Notes: generated by a model not told the origin, from the letters alone. Counted from the stretch's first letter, positions 23,817-31,155 are shown. The stretch is 40,831 bases of DNA from Eubacterium sp. AF22-8LB (GCF_003458715.1 NZ_QRVI01000021.1:1-40831), one strand, 5' to 3'. Program-made: numbers and translations.

Positions 23817-24899
23817 TTAATAATCATAAATTTCCTTTCTAAACCTGTCTGAGCAGGTATTCTGCATGTGGATCAGGTTTCTCTCAAATGCTCCCGCATT
23901 TCCTTTTTTCAAAGTTGCCAGAACACTCGTTATACGATTCCCATAGCTTCTTGCATCAATGATATTCTCATTATATAAATAGATAGCCAGCTTTACTTTC
24001 TTTTTTGCTCTGTCCTTTGCATCCTTCTTCCGCTTTTTCAATACACGTCCAGTCTTTAAAAGGTAGTAGTTCCATCCAAGAAAACCGATTCCATTCTTTA
24101 ATGGATGGATACTCGTCTTATCGTTGAAGCATAGATTCAATGCATTTCTTAATATAAAATCTATATCCTTGTATGCATCGATCAAAGTCTGTTTATCCTC
24201 TGCAATCAGTGCCAGATCATCCATGTATCTTGAAAACAAGGCACCGTAATCAAACATTACACCATACTTGTTCTGAATCAGTACATCCACTGGATGAAGA
24301 TAATATAATGCCAGCAGCTGGCTTGTCTGATTGCCTAAAGGAAGACCTCCTTTGTCAAAACTGTCAATAATGTAGAACAGGAAGTCTTTGACTTCTCCAT
24401 CTGGAAGGATTGGATGGAGCATGCGTTTCAATATATCATGGTCAATACTTTGAAAATAATGATGAATGTCAGCCTTTAAAACATATCCTGAATTTGAATC
24501 GCCATTTTCCCGATAATAATACTTCAAGTCTGCTTTCAGACAGTTGGCAGCGTAATCTGTGCCTTTGTCCTTTCTGCATGCACAGTTTCTAGGTACATAT
24601 ATCTGTTCAAAGAAAGGTGTAAGAAATACATCACAGAAGCAGTGCTGTATCACACGTATCTCAAATGATGTTGCCCATACGACCCTCAGCTTTGGCTGTG
24701 TGACTATAAAGCTATGATACGTGATTTCAGGATATTCTCCTCTCTTGAATGTCTTTTCGATTCTTCGTATATTCAGATACAGATGATTCAGAAATTCCTG
24801 TACGTCCTCTTTATGTCTGTGATTCGATGCTGAGCTTCGAAATGCTTTCAACAGATTTTCAAACGTAAATATTTCTGTTAAATGTTCGGGTATATACAT
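23817..24899 (-). CDS. DGR reverse transcriptase
   Basis: The 360-residue RT makes mutagenised cDNA from the template-repeat RNA. Motifs are in order: the motif-3 aspartate in KADIHHYFQSI (D144), GLPLGNQTSQ at 185-194 (the (I/L/V)GxxxSQ box typical of DGR RTs), and active site YMDD at 225-228. GFLGWNYYLLKTGR follows in the thumb. There is no maturase or endonuclease domain, and the length suits DGR RTs (300-400), which excludes a group II intron. TR (25088), Avd (25269) and the VR-bearing target (25837) lie immediately upstream in the same orientation. Its start at 24899 is followed downstream of TR by conserved-looking RNA hairpins. Confidence 0.96.
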   Translation of the reverse strand: MYIPEHLTEIFTFENLLKAFRSSASNHRHKEDVQEFLNHLYLNIRRIEKTFKRGEYPEITYHSFIVTQPKLRVVWATSFEIRVIQHCFCDVFLTPFFEQIYVPRNCACRKDKGTDYAANCLKADLKYYYRENGDSNSGYVLKADIHHYFQSIDHDILKRMLHPILPDGEVKDFLFYIIDSFDKGGLPLGNQTSQLLALYYLHPVDVLIQNKYGVMFDYGALFSRYMDDLALIAEDKQTLIDAYKDIDFILRNALNLCFNDKTSIHPLKNGIGFLGWNYYLLKTGRVLKKRKKDAKDRAKKKVKLAIYLYNENIIDARSYGNRITSVLATLKKGNAGAFERNLIHMQNTCSDRFRKEIYDY

Positions 24900-25268
24900 T
24901 CATTCACTCCATTCAATAAATTAAAAAATCATGCACGTAGTCACGAGTATCTGTAGCCCTACTCAAGATCCGTGCATGACTGATTTGCGTACAATACGCA
25001 GGATACAGGATCCTTTATGTTATGCTCTGGTCTTTTCGACATATCGTCTTATTCTGACTGCTGGCACATCCTTTCTGGATGCTTACTAAAGCGGGACGCA
25101 CGCCGATCCAAGTATTCGTTACATTGTTGTTGTTCATTGAACGATTGTTGTAATTCAAATTCATCGCATTGCGAGGCGAGCTGGAGACTAGACCCATAAA
25201 AAGGCCACGCAATCAACAAACACTCAAGAAACCCAACACGAACCGGCGTTTCTATCCTGTATCCCGAC
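24900..25268 (-). ncRNA. DGR template RNA region (TR plus 3' structured spacer)
   Basis: The minus-strand transcript between avd and the RT contains the TR and, 3' of it, two strong hairpins: TGCGTA-caa-TACGCA (24986-25000) and TCATGCACG paired with CGTGCATGA (24929-24979). Structured sequence 3' of TR is required for cDNA priming in studied DGRs. The exact RNA ends cannot be seen. Short open frames that cross TR are by-products of its similarity to VR. Confidence 0.65.
25088..25186 (-). repeat. DGR template repeat (TR)
   Basis: This 99-bp segment matches VR at 25895-25993, offset 807 bp. It differs at 9 positions, all adenine in the minus-strand TR; none of the 70 non-adenine positions differs, and 9 of 29 adenines do. 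Its coding-frame reading is rich in AAC/AAT codons (SMNNNNVTNTW), the standard design for A-directed mutagenesis. Confidence 0.97.
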
Positions 25269-25676
25269 TTAGAGATTCTTTTTTCTAAGTTCTTCTTGTC
25301 TAAGTTCTTCACTTAGTTTTTTATTTGAATCTGACCAGCCCGCAAAATATTCCTCTACAGTTGCGAGCTGTCCACCTAAGTCCAATTCCTCTACAGGCGT
25401 AATACACTGCATCCGTCTGGCTCTTTCAAGTCTTCTCGTCATCCAGCGGATGTTGATTTCTGCCTGTTTTGTATATTTTAGACATGCCTGAATATCGGAC
25501 TGCCGATATTCATTGGCCCAGAATATACTTTTCACTATATTTTCCGATGTTATCTGCAAGTCATGCACGATATTGTTGCGAAACTTCTTTGGTGCATGAG
25601 CACTTACTGTCACAAGTGCATCATCAAACAACTCTGCATGTCTCAGCAGATGTAACTCTTTCTTCTTTTCTGCCAT
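25269..25676 (-). CDS. avd: DGR accessory variability determinant (Avd)
   Basis: The 135 all-helical, basic residues are of the Avd/four-helix-bundle family (bacteriophage BPP-1 Avd is 128). HLLRHAELFDDALVTVSAHA, RNNIVHDLQITSENIVKSIF and KQAEINIRWMTRRLERARRM are the expected long amphipathic helices. Avd forms a pentameric barrel that binds the RT and template RNA (family knowledge). Its position between target and TR is canonical. Confidence 0.93.
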   Translation of the reverse strand: MAEKKKELHLLRHAELFDDALVTVSAHAPKKFRNNIVHDLQITSENIVKSIFWANEYRQSDIQACLKYTKQAEINIRWMTRRLERARRMQCITPVEELDLGGQLATVEEYFAGWSDSNKKLSEELRQEELRKKNL

Positions 25677-25836
25677 AATTCAAAATCATCATGAGGGGAT
25701 GTTTCCCCTCATACTCCCCTCTTCATTCGGACATTTGTTTCTCATAAGATGGCAGTTCTGCCACCTTCAAATGTCGGTTTGCCTTCATTTCTTGAGGAAA
25801 TGAAGGCGTGGTTTTTATCTCTAGCCATGTTTCATC
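25677..25836 (-). promoter_or_regulatory. Three hairpins between the target gene and avd
   Basis: In 160 bases there are CCTTCATTTC/GAAATGAAGG (about 25782-25806), a nested dyad with GACATTTG/CAAATGTC arms around GGCAGTTCTGCC (25731-25776), and GAGGGGA/TCCCCTC (25696-25713). The first, nearest the target stop, is probably an attenuator or stabiliser that sets target versus avd/RT levels. No promoter for avd is obvious. Confidence 0.5.
25748..25765. repeat. GGCAGTACTGCC palindrome variant (GATGGCAGTTCTGCCACC)
   Basis: One of six related dyads confined to 22.7-29.9 kb. Here it is the core of a larger hairpin upstream of avd. Confidence 0.55.
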
Positions 25837-27687
25837 CTATTTGTAGTTCACAGAATCCACCACGCTTGCGGAGACGGTCGATAAATCGACCGTGAAAGCG
25901 GGACGCACGCCGATCCAAGTATCCGTTACAATGTCGTAGTTCAAGGAACGATTGTCGTAAATCAAATTCATCGCACTGCGAGGCGAGCTGGAGTTGCTGT
26001 CTCTGAACCACATGTGGGATAAGGAGTTATTTGTACCTTTCAAGAAATTATAAACCTTGTTGGCGTTGTTTAGATCCACTAGGTTGGATACTTCTTCAAC
26101 GCTTGGCAGGAATACATGTCTTGAAATCGTGTTATAAGTTGTGTTGTTATAGCCTTTTTCACTGTACTTCCAACAATTCAAAGGATAGGCACCTTGTGCA
26201 TCATCTGGGAAACTAGCCTTATAATAGATGACCCATTTCGGATTTTCTGTAGTGCCTTCATTATAATACCAATCGTTGTTCTTTCCTCCATTAGGATCAA
26301 ACCATCTCCATTTTGGATTTGACGAAGTATTATTATATGCAGCCTGCTTGATGTCCGTTGCCTGAATCGCTTTCTGTAGCTTCTCAGGAAGCTGTTTATA
26401 CCACGTATTTTCTAGATAGTTATCAATGTAGCTTCCTTCATAAGTGTTGGAATACTGGCCATCCGAACGCTTCTCATCCGGTGTTTCATAGGTTCCAACT
26501 TTGTAGTTTCCATCAGAATCTACATTTGGCTGGTACTGGATGTTTCCAAGACTTTCTCCATCAATCAGCATATATGTATCATCATCTGTCTGAGCCATGA
26601 CGATGAACTTCATTCCTTCGATTTCAAGTACAGTACCTGTCGCATATCCATTCTGTGCTTTGAATGTCAATGTGTCATTATAAGTTCCTGAAGTCATAAA
26701 GTTGGCCGGATTTGCAGTAAATTTCAGGTCTGCTGTCGTAGTGCCTGATGATGTAGTCTCAAGAACAATGGAATTGTTTACGATTTGGTTTCCATCTTTT
26801 GTGATCTTATAAGCACCCATACGTCCTGAGCTGGATTTCATGTTGAATCCATTTTCAGATTTGACACTGATTTTAAGACTGGCGTTAGCTTCCTCATTGA
26901 CCTTTGTAGCCGATACCGTCAAAGTATCCTGTCTATTCAAATCAATTTCAGAAGGAATCGTCCATGCGTAACTGCCATTGCTTGTATAGCTGACTCCTAA
27001 TGATTTTGAATCATGACTAGCCTGTACAGTTGAATTTGTCTGTACGGATGCAGGTGCAACCGCATTTTCGTCTTGCTGTACTTCCTCGTTTTCTGCATCG
27101 ACAATATCAAGTATCTTGAATCGGACCTGCTGAGTGTCGATTATAGTTCCCTTATCATCTTTAACATTCACATCAAAACAGTAGACACCATTTGAATTTG
27201 CAGTAAAATCTAAAGCATTCTTAGAAGAATCATTCTGTACTAAAAGCTTCTTATCAAACACATCCTTATAGAATTCACTCGAATCTTCCGTTAATTCTAA
27301 TGTTTTACCAGAATCTGTATATTCCATGTGAAGTGTAGCTGATGTGTTGTCTGTAGAATACGTTGTCTCAGACTTTAATTCACCACTTGTCTGTTGTTCG
27401 GTTGTTTCCGATTCAGAGGAATCCACAGTATTCTGTGAAGAAGATACATTCTCATTTGAGGCAGGTTCACTTTCCTGAACTGTATTGTCGGTGGCAGTAC
27501 TGCCATCTTCCTCCGTTTCCATTACAGTATTCATTTTAATGTTCGATGTAAATTTTAAATCATTGACTGGCTTATATGTATCCGCCTCGTTGGCCATGAC
27601 TGGCATAGATAAAATTCCTGCCATCATAGACATACTTAAGATACCTGATAAGATCCTAGTTCCCGTCTTTAAACATATATGTTTCAT
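25837..27687 (-). CDS. DGR target: secreted variable protein with C-type-lectin-like C terminus
   Basis: The 616-residue protein has a signal peptide (residues 1-33, ending PVMANE). An acidic Ser/Thr/Glu-rich linker covers 50-110. A beta-rich region around 225-350 contains SYAWTIPSEIDL, matching the standalone protein at 28371. Residues about 355-600 form a lectin-type domain (IDNYLENTWYKQLPEKLQ, HVFLPSVEEV, WFRDSNSSSPR, TWIGVRPAF). The VR covers about residues 565-598. Eight residues differ from the TR-encoded version, clustered in the NLIYDNRSLNYDIVTD stretch, the expected ligand-binding surface. No LPXTG is seen. AAGGAGA lies in the end of the upstream gene, whose stop is 4 bases before this ATG. 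Confidence 0.95.
   Translation of the reverse strand: MKHICLKTGTRILSGILSMSMMAGILSMPVMANEADTYKPVNDLKFTSNIKMNTVMETEEDGSTATDNTVQESEPASNENVSSSQNTVDSSESETTEQQTSGELKSETTYSTDNTSATLHMEYTDSGKTLELTEDSSEFYKDVFDKKLLVQNDSSKNALDFTANSNGVYCFDVNVKDDKGTIIDTQQVRFKILDIVDAENEEVQQDENAVAPASVQTNSTVQASHDSKSLGVSYTSNGSYAWTIPSEIDLNRQDTLTVSATKVNEEANASLKISVKSENGFNMKSSSGRMGAYKITKDGNQIVNNSIVLETTSSGTTTADLKFTANPANFMTSGTYNDTLTFKAQNGYATGTVLEIEGMKFIVMAQTDDDTYMLIDGESLGNIQYQPNVDSDGNYKVGTYETPDEKRSDGQYSNTYEGSYIDNYLENTWYKQLPEKLQKAIQATDIKQAAYNNTSSNPKWRWFDPNGGKNNDWYYNEGTTENPKWVIYYKASFPDDAQGAYPLNCWKYSEKGYNNTTYNTISRHVFLPSVEEVSNLVDLNNANKVYNFLKGTNNSLSHMWFRDSNSSSPRSAMNLIYDNRSLNYDIVTDTWIGVRPAFTVDLSTVSASVVDSVNYK
25874..25893. promoter_or_regulatory. 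DGR cruciform adjacent to VR
   Basis: ACGGTCGA-TAAA-TCGACCGT is a perfect 8-bp stem with a 4-base loop, one base from the 3' end of VR and inside the target CDS. An 8-bp stem and 4-base loop just past VR is what the BPP-1 DGR uses to promote retrohoming. Confidence 0.88.
25895..25993 (-). repeat. DGR variable repeat (VR)
   Basis: Differs from TR at plus-strand positions 25923, 25931, 25935, 25938, 25944, 25945, 25956, 25961 and 25976. On the coding strand these are A to G, T or C changes. The GC-rich 3' portion (25895-25922), the likely initiation-of-homing region, is identical to TR. Confidence 0.97.
27490..27507. repeat. GGCAGTACTGCC palindrome inside the target CDS
   Basis: GGTGGCAGTACTGCCATC encodes part of DGSTATD near residue 62 of the target and is nearly identical to the intergenic copies. 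Confidence 0.6.
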
Positions 27688-27690
27688 ATC

Positions 27691-28179
27691 TTATTTCTCC
27701 TTTCGATGTGGCTGTGTTCCATCCACATAATTCTTTAAATAGATAACAAGACCCATCTCAAACAAGGCAAGTACACCAATCAGGACCCAGCGTCCTGTAT
27801 CCATGTCTACAGATGTATTCACATTGGCTGTTTGGTTTGATGAAGGCGTTTGTGGAACAGAAGCTGATTCCAGCTTTCTGTAGACAGCTTTCAATGTCAT
27901 ATTTGTGTTCACAACATCATTGAAATCCCACATTTTTCCTGTTTCTACATTCATCCATCCAACGAATTCATAACCATCCTTCAAATAATGGGCGGGTTCA
28001 CTGATTCGACCACATTCATCCAGTTCCACAACCGATGAAATGTCACCATCTATCAATGTGATTTTTGCGGAAACTGCATAGGTTAAGGGTACAGTGGCCT
28101 CATCCGCAAGCACAGGCACGCTGATACCGCTTAACACAGGTATCAGCATCATCCCCAGTAATACAAAATGTTTTTTCAT
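27691..28179 (-). CDS. Secreted membrane-anchored InlB-repeat-like protein
   Basis: The 162-residue protein has a signal peptide (residues 1-26, cleavage near LADEA). It has a bacterial repeat of the InlB/Flg_new type (LKDGYEFVGWMNVETGKMWD with NMTLKAVY), a Pro/Asn/Ser linker, and a C-terminal membrane helix (WVLIGVLALFEMGLVIYLK) with a basic cytoplasmic tail. No sortase motif. It lies directly before the target gene, is translationally coupled to it, and may help to present or anchor the variable protein (inference). Confidence 0.8.
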   Translation of the reverse strand: MKKHFVLLGMMLIPVLSGISVPVLADEATVPLTYAVSAKITLIDGDISSVVELDECGRISEPAHYLKDGYEFVGWMNVETGKMWDFNDVVNTNMTLKAVYRKLESASVPQTPSSNQTANVNTSVDMDTGRWVLIGVLALFEMGLVIYLKNYVDGTQPHRKEK

Positions 28180-28247
28180 GTTCTCTCCTCCATTCCATTT
28201 ACTTAAGAAACTGAAAAATCATTGATCTAAACCAGAAATATTCGAAA

Positions 28248-28265
28248 GGTGGCAGTACTGCCATC
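28248..28265. repeat. GGCAGTACTGCC palindrome (GGTGGCAGTACTGCCATC)
   Basis: Lies in the 191-base gap between the 178-residue gene and the InlB-like gene, which otherwise holds only A/T-rich sequence and a ribosome binding site. Confidence 0.65.
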
Positions 28266-28370
28266 TTGATTTCTGACTTGGATCAGCAATTTTATAAAAG
28301 AATCAAAAGAAGAACAGACCTGTCATAGAAGCCCGTTCCTCATATATTCAATTGTACGTTCCGCTTTGAA

Positions 28371-28907
28371 TTACTGAGCATCAACAACACTTGATGCGTA
28401 AGTGATTGTACCAGTATATGTTCCGGCTTTTTCAGCTGTATCTGTTGTTGTGCTTAATTTGAAGTCCATAACTGTTTCACCAGTATTGGTTCCTGCAACA
28501 ACATCTAATACATCCCCGTCAACACCGACAGCTTTATCTCCAGATTTAACAGCATAATTTAATACTGTATTGCTTCCGTTAGTAATAGTAAATGTTTTAT
28601 CTGTTCCACTACCGTGGGCAGTAATGTGAAGCTTTTTACCTTCCTCAATAACGTTTTCTGTTACTTTTACTTTTTGGTCACCAGTTTTTACAGTACCATT
28701 TAAAGTTGCATTCGTTCCACCGTCTTTACCAAAATCAATGTCAGAGTGGATTTCCCAAGTATAATGAGAACCTACTTTGTAGTTTAAAGTTGTTTCTTGA
28801 CTATCCACAGTAGCAGGGTCTACATTTTTTGCAAACACATTCATTGGAGCTGCTAATGTAGCTAAAACTGTTGCACCAGCCAATAATAAATTTCTAAAGT
28901 TTTTCAT
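28371..28907 (-). CDS. Small secreted protein sharing a domain with the DGR target
   Basis: The 178-residue protein has a signal peptide (residues 1-26, ending NVFAKN), and the rest is beta-rich with many Thr, Gly and Asp. YKVGSHYTWEIHSDIDFGKD parallels YTSNGSYAWTIPSEIDLNRQ in the target, and AGTYTGTITYAS parallels SGTYNDTLTFKA. It therefore looks like a free-standing copy of the target's middle domain, possibly a partner that assembles with it. A strong AGGAGG precedes the ATG. No anchor is seen. Confidence 0.8.
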   Translation of the reverse strand: MKNFRNLLLAGATVLATLAAPMNVFAKNVDPATVDSQETTLNYKVGSHYTWEIHSDIDFGKDGGTNATLNGTVKTGDQKVKVTENVIEEGKKLHITAHGSGTDKTFTITNGSNTVLNYAVKSGDKAVGVDGDVLDVVAGTNTGETVMDFKLSTTTDTAEKAGTYTGTITYASSVVDAQ

Positions 28908-29112
28908 AATCGTCTTACCTCCTAAATTAAAATTAAATTGCGATTATTTGTTCTGTACTGTGTCTATGACCCACATATACAGATATAAAGGGTTTATACA
29001 TATAAGCCCTTATGTCTGGATGCACTGGAAAGGAGGAAGGTGTACATCCAATCATAAAAGCTCATATAACACGAAAGGATGGCAGTACTGCAATCCTTGA
29101 ATAGATGTTTGA
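28908..29112 (-). promoter_or_regulatory. Intergenic region with hairpins between the 257- and 178-residue genes
   Basis: On the minus strand the order is: an AAGGAT..ATCCTT-type hairpin built on the GGCAGTACTGC palindrome (29077-29096), a GGATG/CATCC stem (about 29018-29049), an AAGGGCTTATA/TATAAACCCTT stem (28986-29012), and an AGGAGG before the next gene. The first could terminate or process the upstream message. Confidence 0.4.
29077..29096. repeat. GGCAGTACTGCC palindrome variant (GGATGGCAGTACTGCAATCC)
   Basis: An extended dyad just after the stop of the membrane-anchored protein at 29113. Confidence 0.6.
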
Positions 29113-29877
29113 TTATCTTACATTCAGTGTTAGATTCACAACGCCCTGATTTGTCTTTGTCTTCTTGTCAGAACGATAAGGCTGGATAACGATGTAGGCA
29201 TCATAAGAGCCTTTTTTCAACGGCCTTATCTCCATCTTTTGAATGTAGTTGTTTGGTGATACCAGTCCCGATTGATACAGAAGCTCATCGTTTTCTTTAA
29301 GATATAACGCAAACGTCATGTAATAACAGTCAGACTTAGATTCAACGCCAATCTTATGACTTTTACCGTCTTTGGTTTTGATCTTGATAGCCTGAACTTT
29401 GTCTGAATATCCAATCGCCTCGATTTGGTATTGCCCTTTCTTGGTCTTTGTGATTTCAAACAAATCTTTGTCATACTTTCCGATAGACTTTACTTCAGAA
29501 TCAATTCCATTCAGTTTCAAATAGTGGTTCAATTCCACTTTATTTCCACTGTCTACAACAAGGTCTTCCACTTCCTTGCCGTCTACAGACATTTTATCAA
29601 CATACCAGTAGTTCTCTTCTGGATTATGAAATTCAAATCCCTGCGTAATTTCTTTTGTATTGGCAGGAATATTGAATGCACCCCAGCCTGGCAAAGTTAC
29701 ATTTTTACTGCGATCCACAGGGGTTTCTGGCTTAACATAACTGCTCTGTTCTGTATCTACATCCAGAGGCTTTTCGTCATCCTTTCTGTTGAAAAGAAAG
29801 AAGCCGCCTAACGCAATAATCAGTACAAGTATCAGTATAATAATGTTCTTTCTTTTATCCTTTTTGTTCTCATCCAT
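29113..29877 (-). CDS. Membrane-anchored extracellular protein, 254 residues
   Basis: The start is set at MDENKKDK, 9 bases from GGAGG; the ATG at 29886 abuts the GGAGG. There is one N-terminal membrane helix (NIIILILVLIIALGGFFLF) with a basic cytoplasmic start, then an extracellular beta-rich domain. LPGWGAFNIPANTKEI and the C-terminal MEIRPLKKGSYDAYIVIQPY resemble surface proteins of unknown function found in mobile elements of gut Firmicutes. It is upstream of the DGR target block in the same orientation; a surface role is inferred from context. Confidence 0.75.
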   Translation of the reverse strand: MDENKKDKRKNIIILILVLIIALGGFFLFNRKDDEKPLDVDTEQSSYVKPETPVDRSKNVTLPGWGAFNIPANTKEITQGFEFHNPEENYWYVDKMSVDGKEVEDLVVDSGNKVELNHYLKLNGIDSEVKSIGKYDKDLFEITKTKKGQYQIEAIGYSDKVQAIKIKTKDGKSHKIGVESKSDCYYMTFALYLKENDELLYQSGLVSPNNYIQKMEIRPLKKGSYDAYIVIQPYRSDKKTKTNQGVVNLTLNVR

Positions 29878-29900
29878 AAATATCATCCTCCATATTTTCA

Positions 29901-29918
29901 GATGGCAGTACTGCCATC
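29901..29918. repeat. Perfect 18-bp palindrome GATGGCAGTACTGCCATC
   Basis: The most complete copy of the recurring dyad, 24 bases upstream of the ATG of the membrane-anchored protein, where it could act as an operator or mRNA hairpin. Confidence 0.7.
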
Positions 29919-30086
29919 TTGTTAAAGCTCTGAAAAAGCATCCAAGACTCCGTTGTTTTAAGACGGAGAGGGATGCTATTTTGAATATCTACATAAACAG
30001 TACACTTATGTCAATTCCATTCATAACATACCCAACAACTCTATTCAGACATATTATTCTCCTCTCCTTTGTAAGGGCAATCTGCC

Positions 30087-30221
30087 TTAACAAACAATAT
30101 CTGTAATAAAACTGTTATCTTTTGTCCATCCTTCTGCACTTGATTTAAAATAACCATATACATCCGTAGTGGCAATATAAACATTGTTTACTTCTGTATC
30201 GCTGTTTATAGAGAAATCCAT
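30087..30221 (-). CDS. Small ORF, 44 residues
   Basis: The ORF starts MDFSINSDTEVNNVYIATTD and ends SFITDIVC, with GGGAGA 8 bases before the ATG. It follows a 30-residue ORF by 5 bases. Unrecognised; it could be a real small peptide, a leader, or the remnant of a larger surface-protein gene. Between it and the next gene lies a hairpin-bearing gap (29919-30086) with the arms CCAAGACTCCGTTGT and ACGGAG. Confidence 0.4.
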   Translation of the reverse strand: MDFSINSDTEVNNVYIATTDVYGYFKSSAEGWTKDNSFITDIVC

Positions 30222-30226
30222 CCGTA

Positions 30227-30319
30227 CTATCTCCCTTCTAATTTCTCGAACTGATTAGCTTTTTCATATTTCTTCTTGAATATAATTGAAACAGAATCTG
30301 TCCTCGTATCATTATTCAT
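30227..30319 (-). CDS. Small ORF, 30 residues
   Basis: The ORF starts MNNDTRTDSVSIIFKKKYEK, with AAGGAG 5 bases before the ATG. Charged and short, it may be a leader peptide at the head of the surface/DGR gene series. Too short to assign. Confidence 0.35.
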   Translation of the reverse strand: MNNDTRTDSVSIIFKKKYEKANQFEKLEGR

Positions 30320-30375
30320 CACTCCTTTTTTCTTGATTCACAATATATATGTCTGAAACTTTTCAAAAAAATGGC

Positions 30376-30455
30376 ATTCCGGCAGCATATTTGGGAAAAA
30401 GAAAAAAATCCGCAGCATCTAACGCCACGAGGTCTTTTTTAATATTTGTTTTACC
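30376..30455. repeat. Direct repeat with 31693-31758, copy 1
   Basis: CGGCAGCATATTTGGGAAAA and the following ATCCGCAGCATCTAACGCCA are closely matched at 31693-31758. Each copy lies on the 3' side of a symE-like gene. Confidence 0.65.
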
Positions 30456-30487
30456 ATCCTCTTCGCTTGTTTTATTTTAAAACCAAA

Positions 30488-30518
30488 AAGCGCCTGCTTT
30501 ATAAGCCGACGCTTGTTT
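30488..30518 (-). terminator. Terminator of symE-like copy 2
   Basis: On the minus strand AAGCGTCGGC and GCAGGCGCTT pair imperfectly, followed by TTTT, matching the arrangement after copy 1. Confidence 0.55.
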
Positions 30519-30521
30519 GTT

Positions 30522-30707
30522 TTATATAGTCTTCATTTTATTGATGATGATCGTGTCACCAGTACACTGAACATCAATTTTATCGCCCACGTGATATCCA
30601 AGTGCTTCGAGCCACTGGCCCTGAAGCTGAATTCCTGGAATCTGCTGTTTACCATTTAAACCAAGTGGTGCCTCATATGCTTTGAGGCTACGTTTCGATT
30701 TACACGT
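30522..30707 (-). pseudogene. SymE-like copy 2 with its start codon changed to ACG
   Basis: The frame is open and closely matches copies 1 and 3 over 61 codons, but the start is ACG where the others have ATG, and the second codon is TGT instead of TAT. GGAGG remains in place. It is either silenced by the point change or translated weakly from ACG. Other differences are conservative (for example PGIQLQGQWLEALGY). Confidence 0.8.
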
Positions 30708-30724
30708 TGTTTCCTCCTATAGAA

Positions 30725-30890
30725 CTTAATACGCTATATTTAACAGAATATAGACATGATTAAATCTCCGAACGGAGCTAATCAAATTTTGCGAACAGAA
30801 CTAATTAAAATCACGAATGGAACTGATTAAATGGAAAATATCCCATTTAAAGAGAACTGATTAACGAAGAGAACTGATTAAATGGAAAAT
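30725..30890. repeat. Degenerate iteron array upstream of symE copy 2
   Basis: About seven spaced variants of GAACTGATTAAA occur: ACATGATTAAA, GGAGCTAATCAAA, CAGAACTAATTAAA, TGGAACTGATTAAA, GAGAACTGATTAA and GAACTGATTAAATGG. They lie in the promoter region of the broken symE and match in kind the ACGGACATGATTAAA repeats of copy 1. The stretch 30891-31090 is the copy of 23640-23820; no gene is seen there. Confidence 0.6.
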
Positions 30891-31118
30891 TACAACTATT
30901 GTATTTCCCCCATTAATCACTTCCCTTTAAAGCCTGGCAACTCGCATGTTTTCGTTCTTTTTTTCCGTTAATTACTTCCCTTTCCGAAATTCACTATGGA
31001 AACGAGAACTTTTATATCAAGGAACCTCTGATTCCAATTTTCCACAAACTCTTTTGATTTTTTTACCCCGGCAGCAAATTTCCTTTCCTGAAGGCTGTTT
31101 TTTCAAAGGGTGTTTTTG

Positions 31119-31155
31119 AAGATAAAAAGGCTCACCATTACTGGCAAGCCTCTCC
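31119..31155 (-). terminator. Terminator downstream of the XRE antitoxin gene
   Basis: On the minus strand AGGCTTGCC and GGTGAGCCT pair around AGTAAT, followed by TTTT. Confidence 0.7.

Noticed and set aside
23817..24899. Group II intron or retron reverse transcriptase
   Set aside because: No maturase or HNH domain and no intron structure. The LGNQTSQ box, Avd and the TR/VR pair identify a DGR.
25015..25312. Minus-strand ORFs of 65 and 87 residues across TR
   Set aside because: One reads the TR in the VR frame (it resembles the target C terminus for that reason) and the other is a shifted frame. Neither has a supported start, and the region is the DGR template RNA.
28371..28907. Sortase-anchored surface protein
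   Set aside because: No LPXTG-like motif, hydrophobic tail or positive end is present. The same search in the 162- and 616-residue proteins also found no sortase motif.
22105..29886. A second variable repeat elsewhere in the element
   Set aside because: The conserved GGGACGCACGCCGATCCAAG core occurs only at TR and at the target VR by eye.
30725..30890. CRISPR array
   Set aside because: Repeats are short, degenerate and irregularly spaced, with no Cas genes. No CRISPR is seen in the window, so guide-RNA-directed transposition is not supported.
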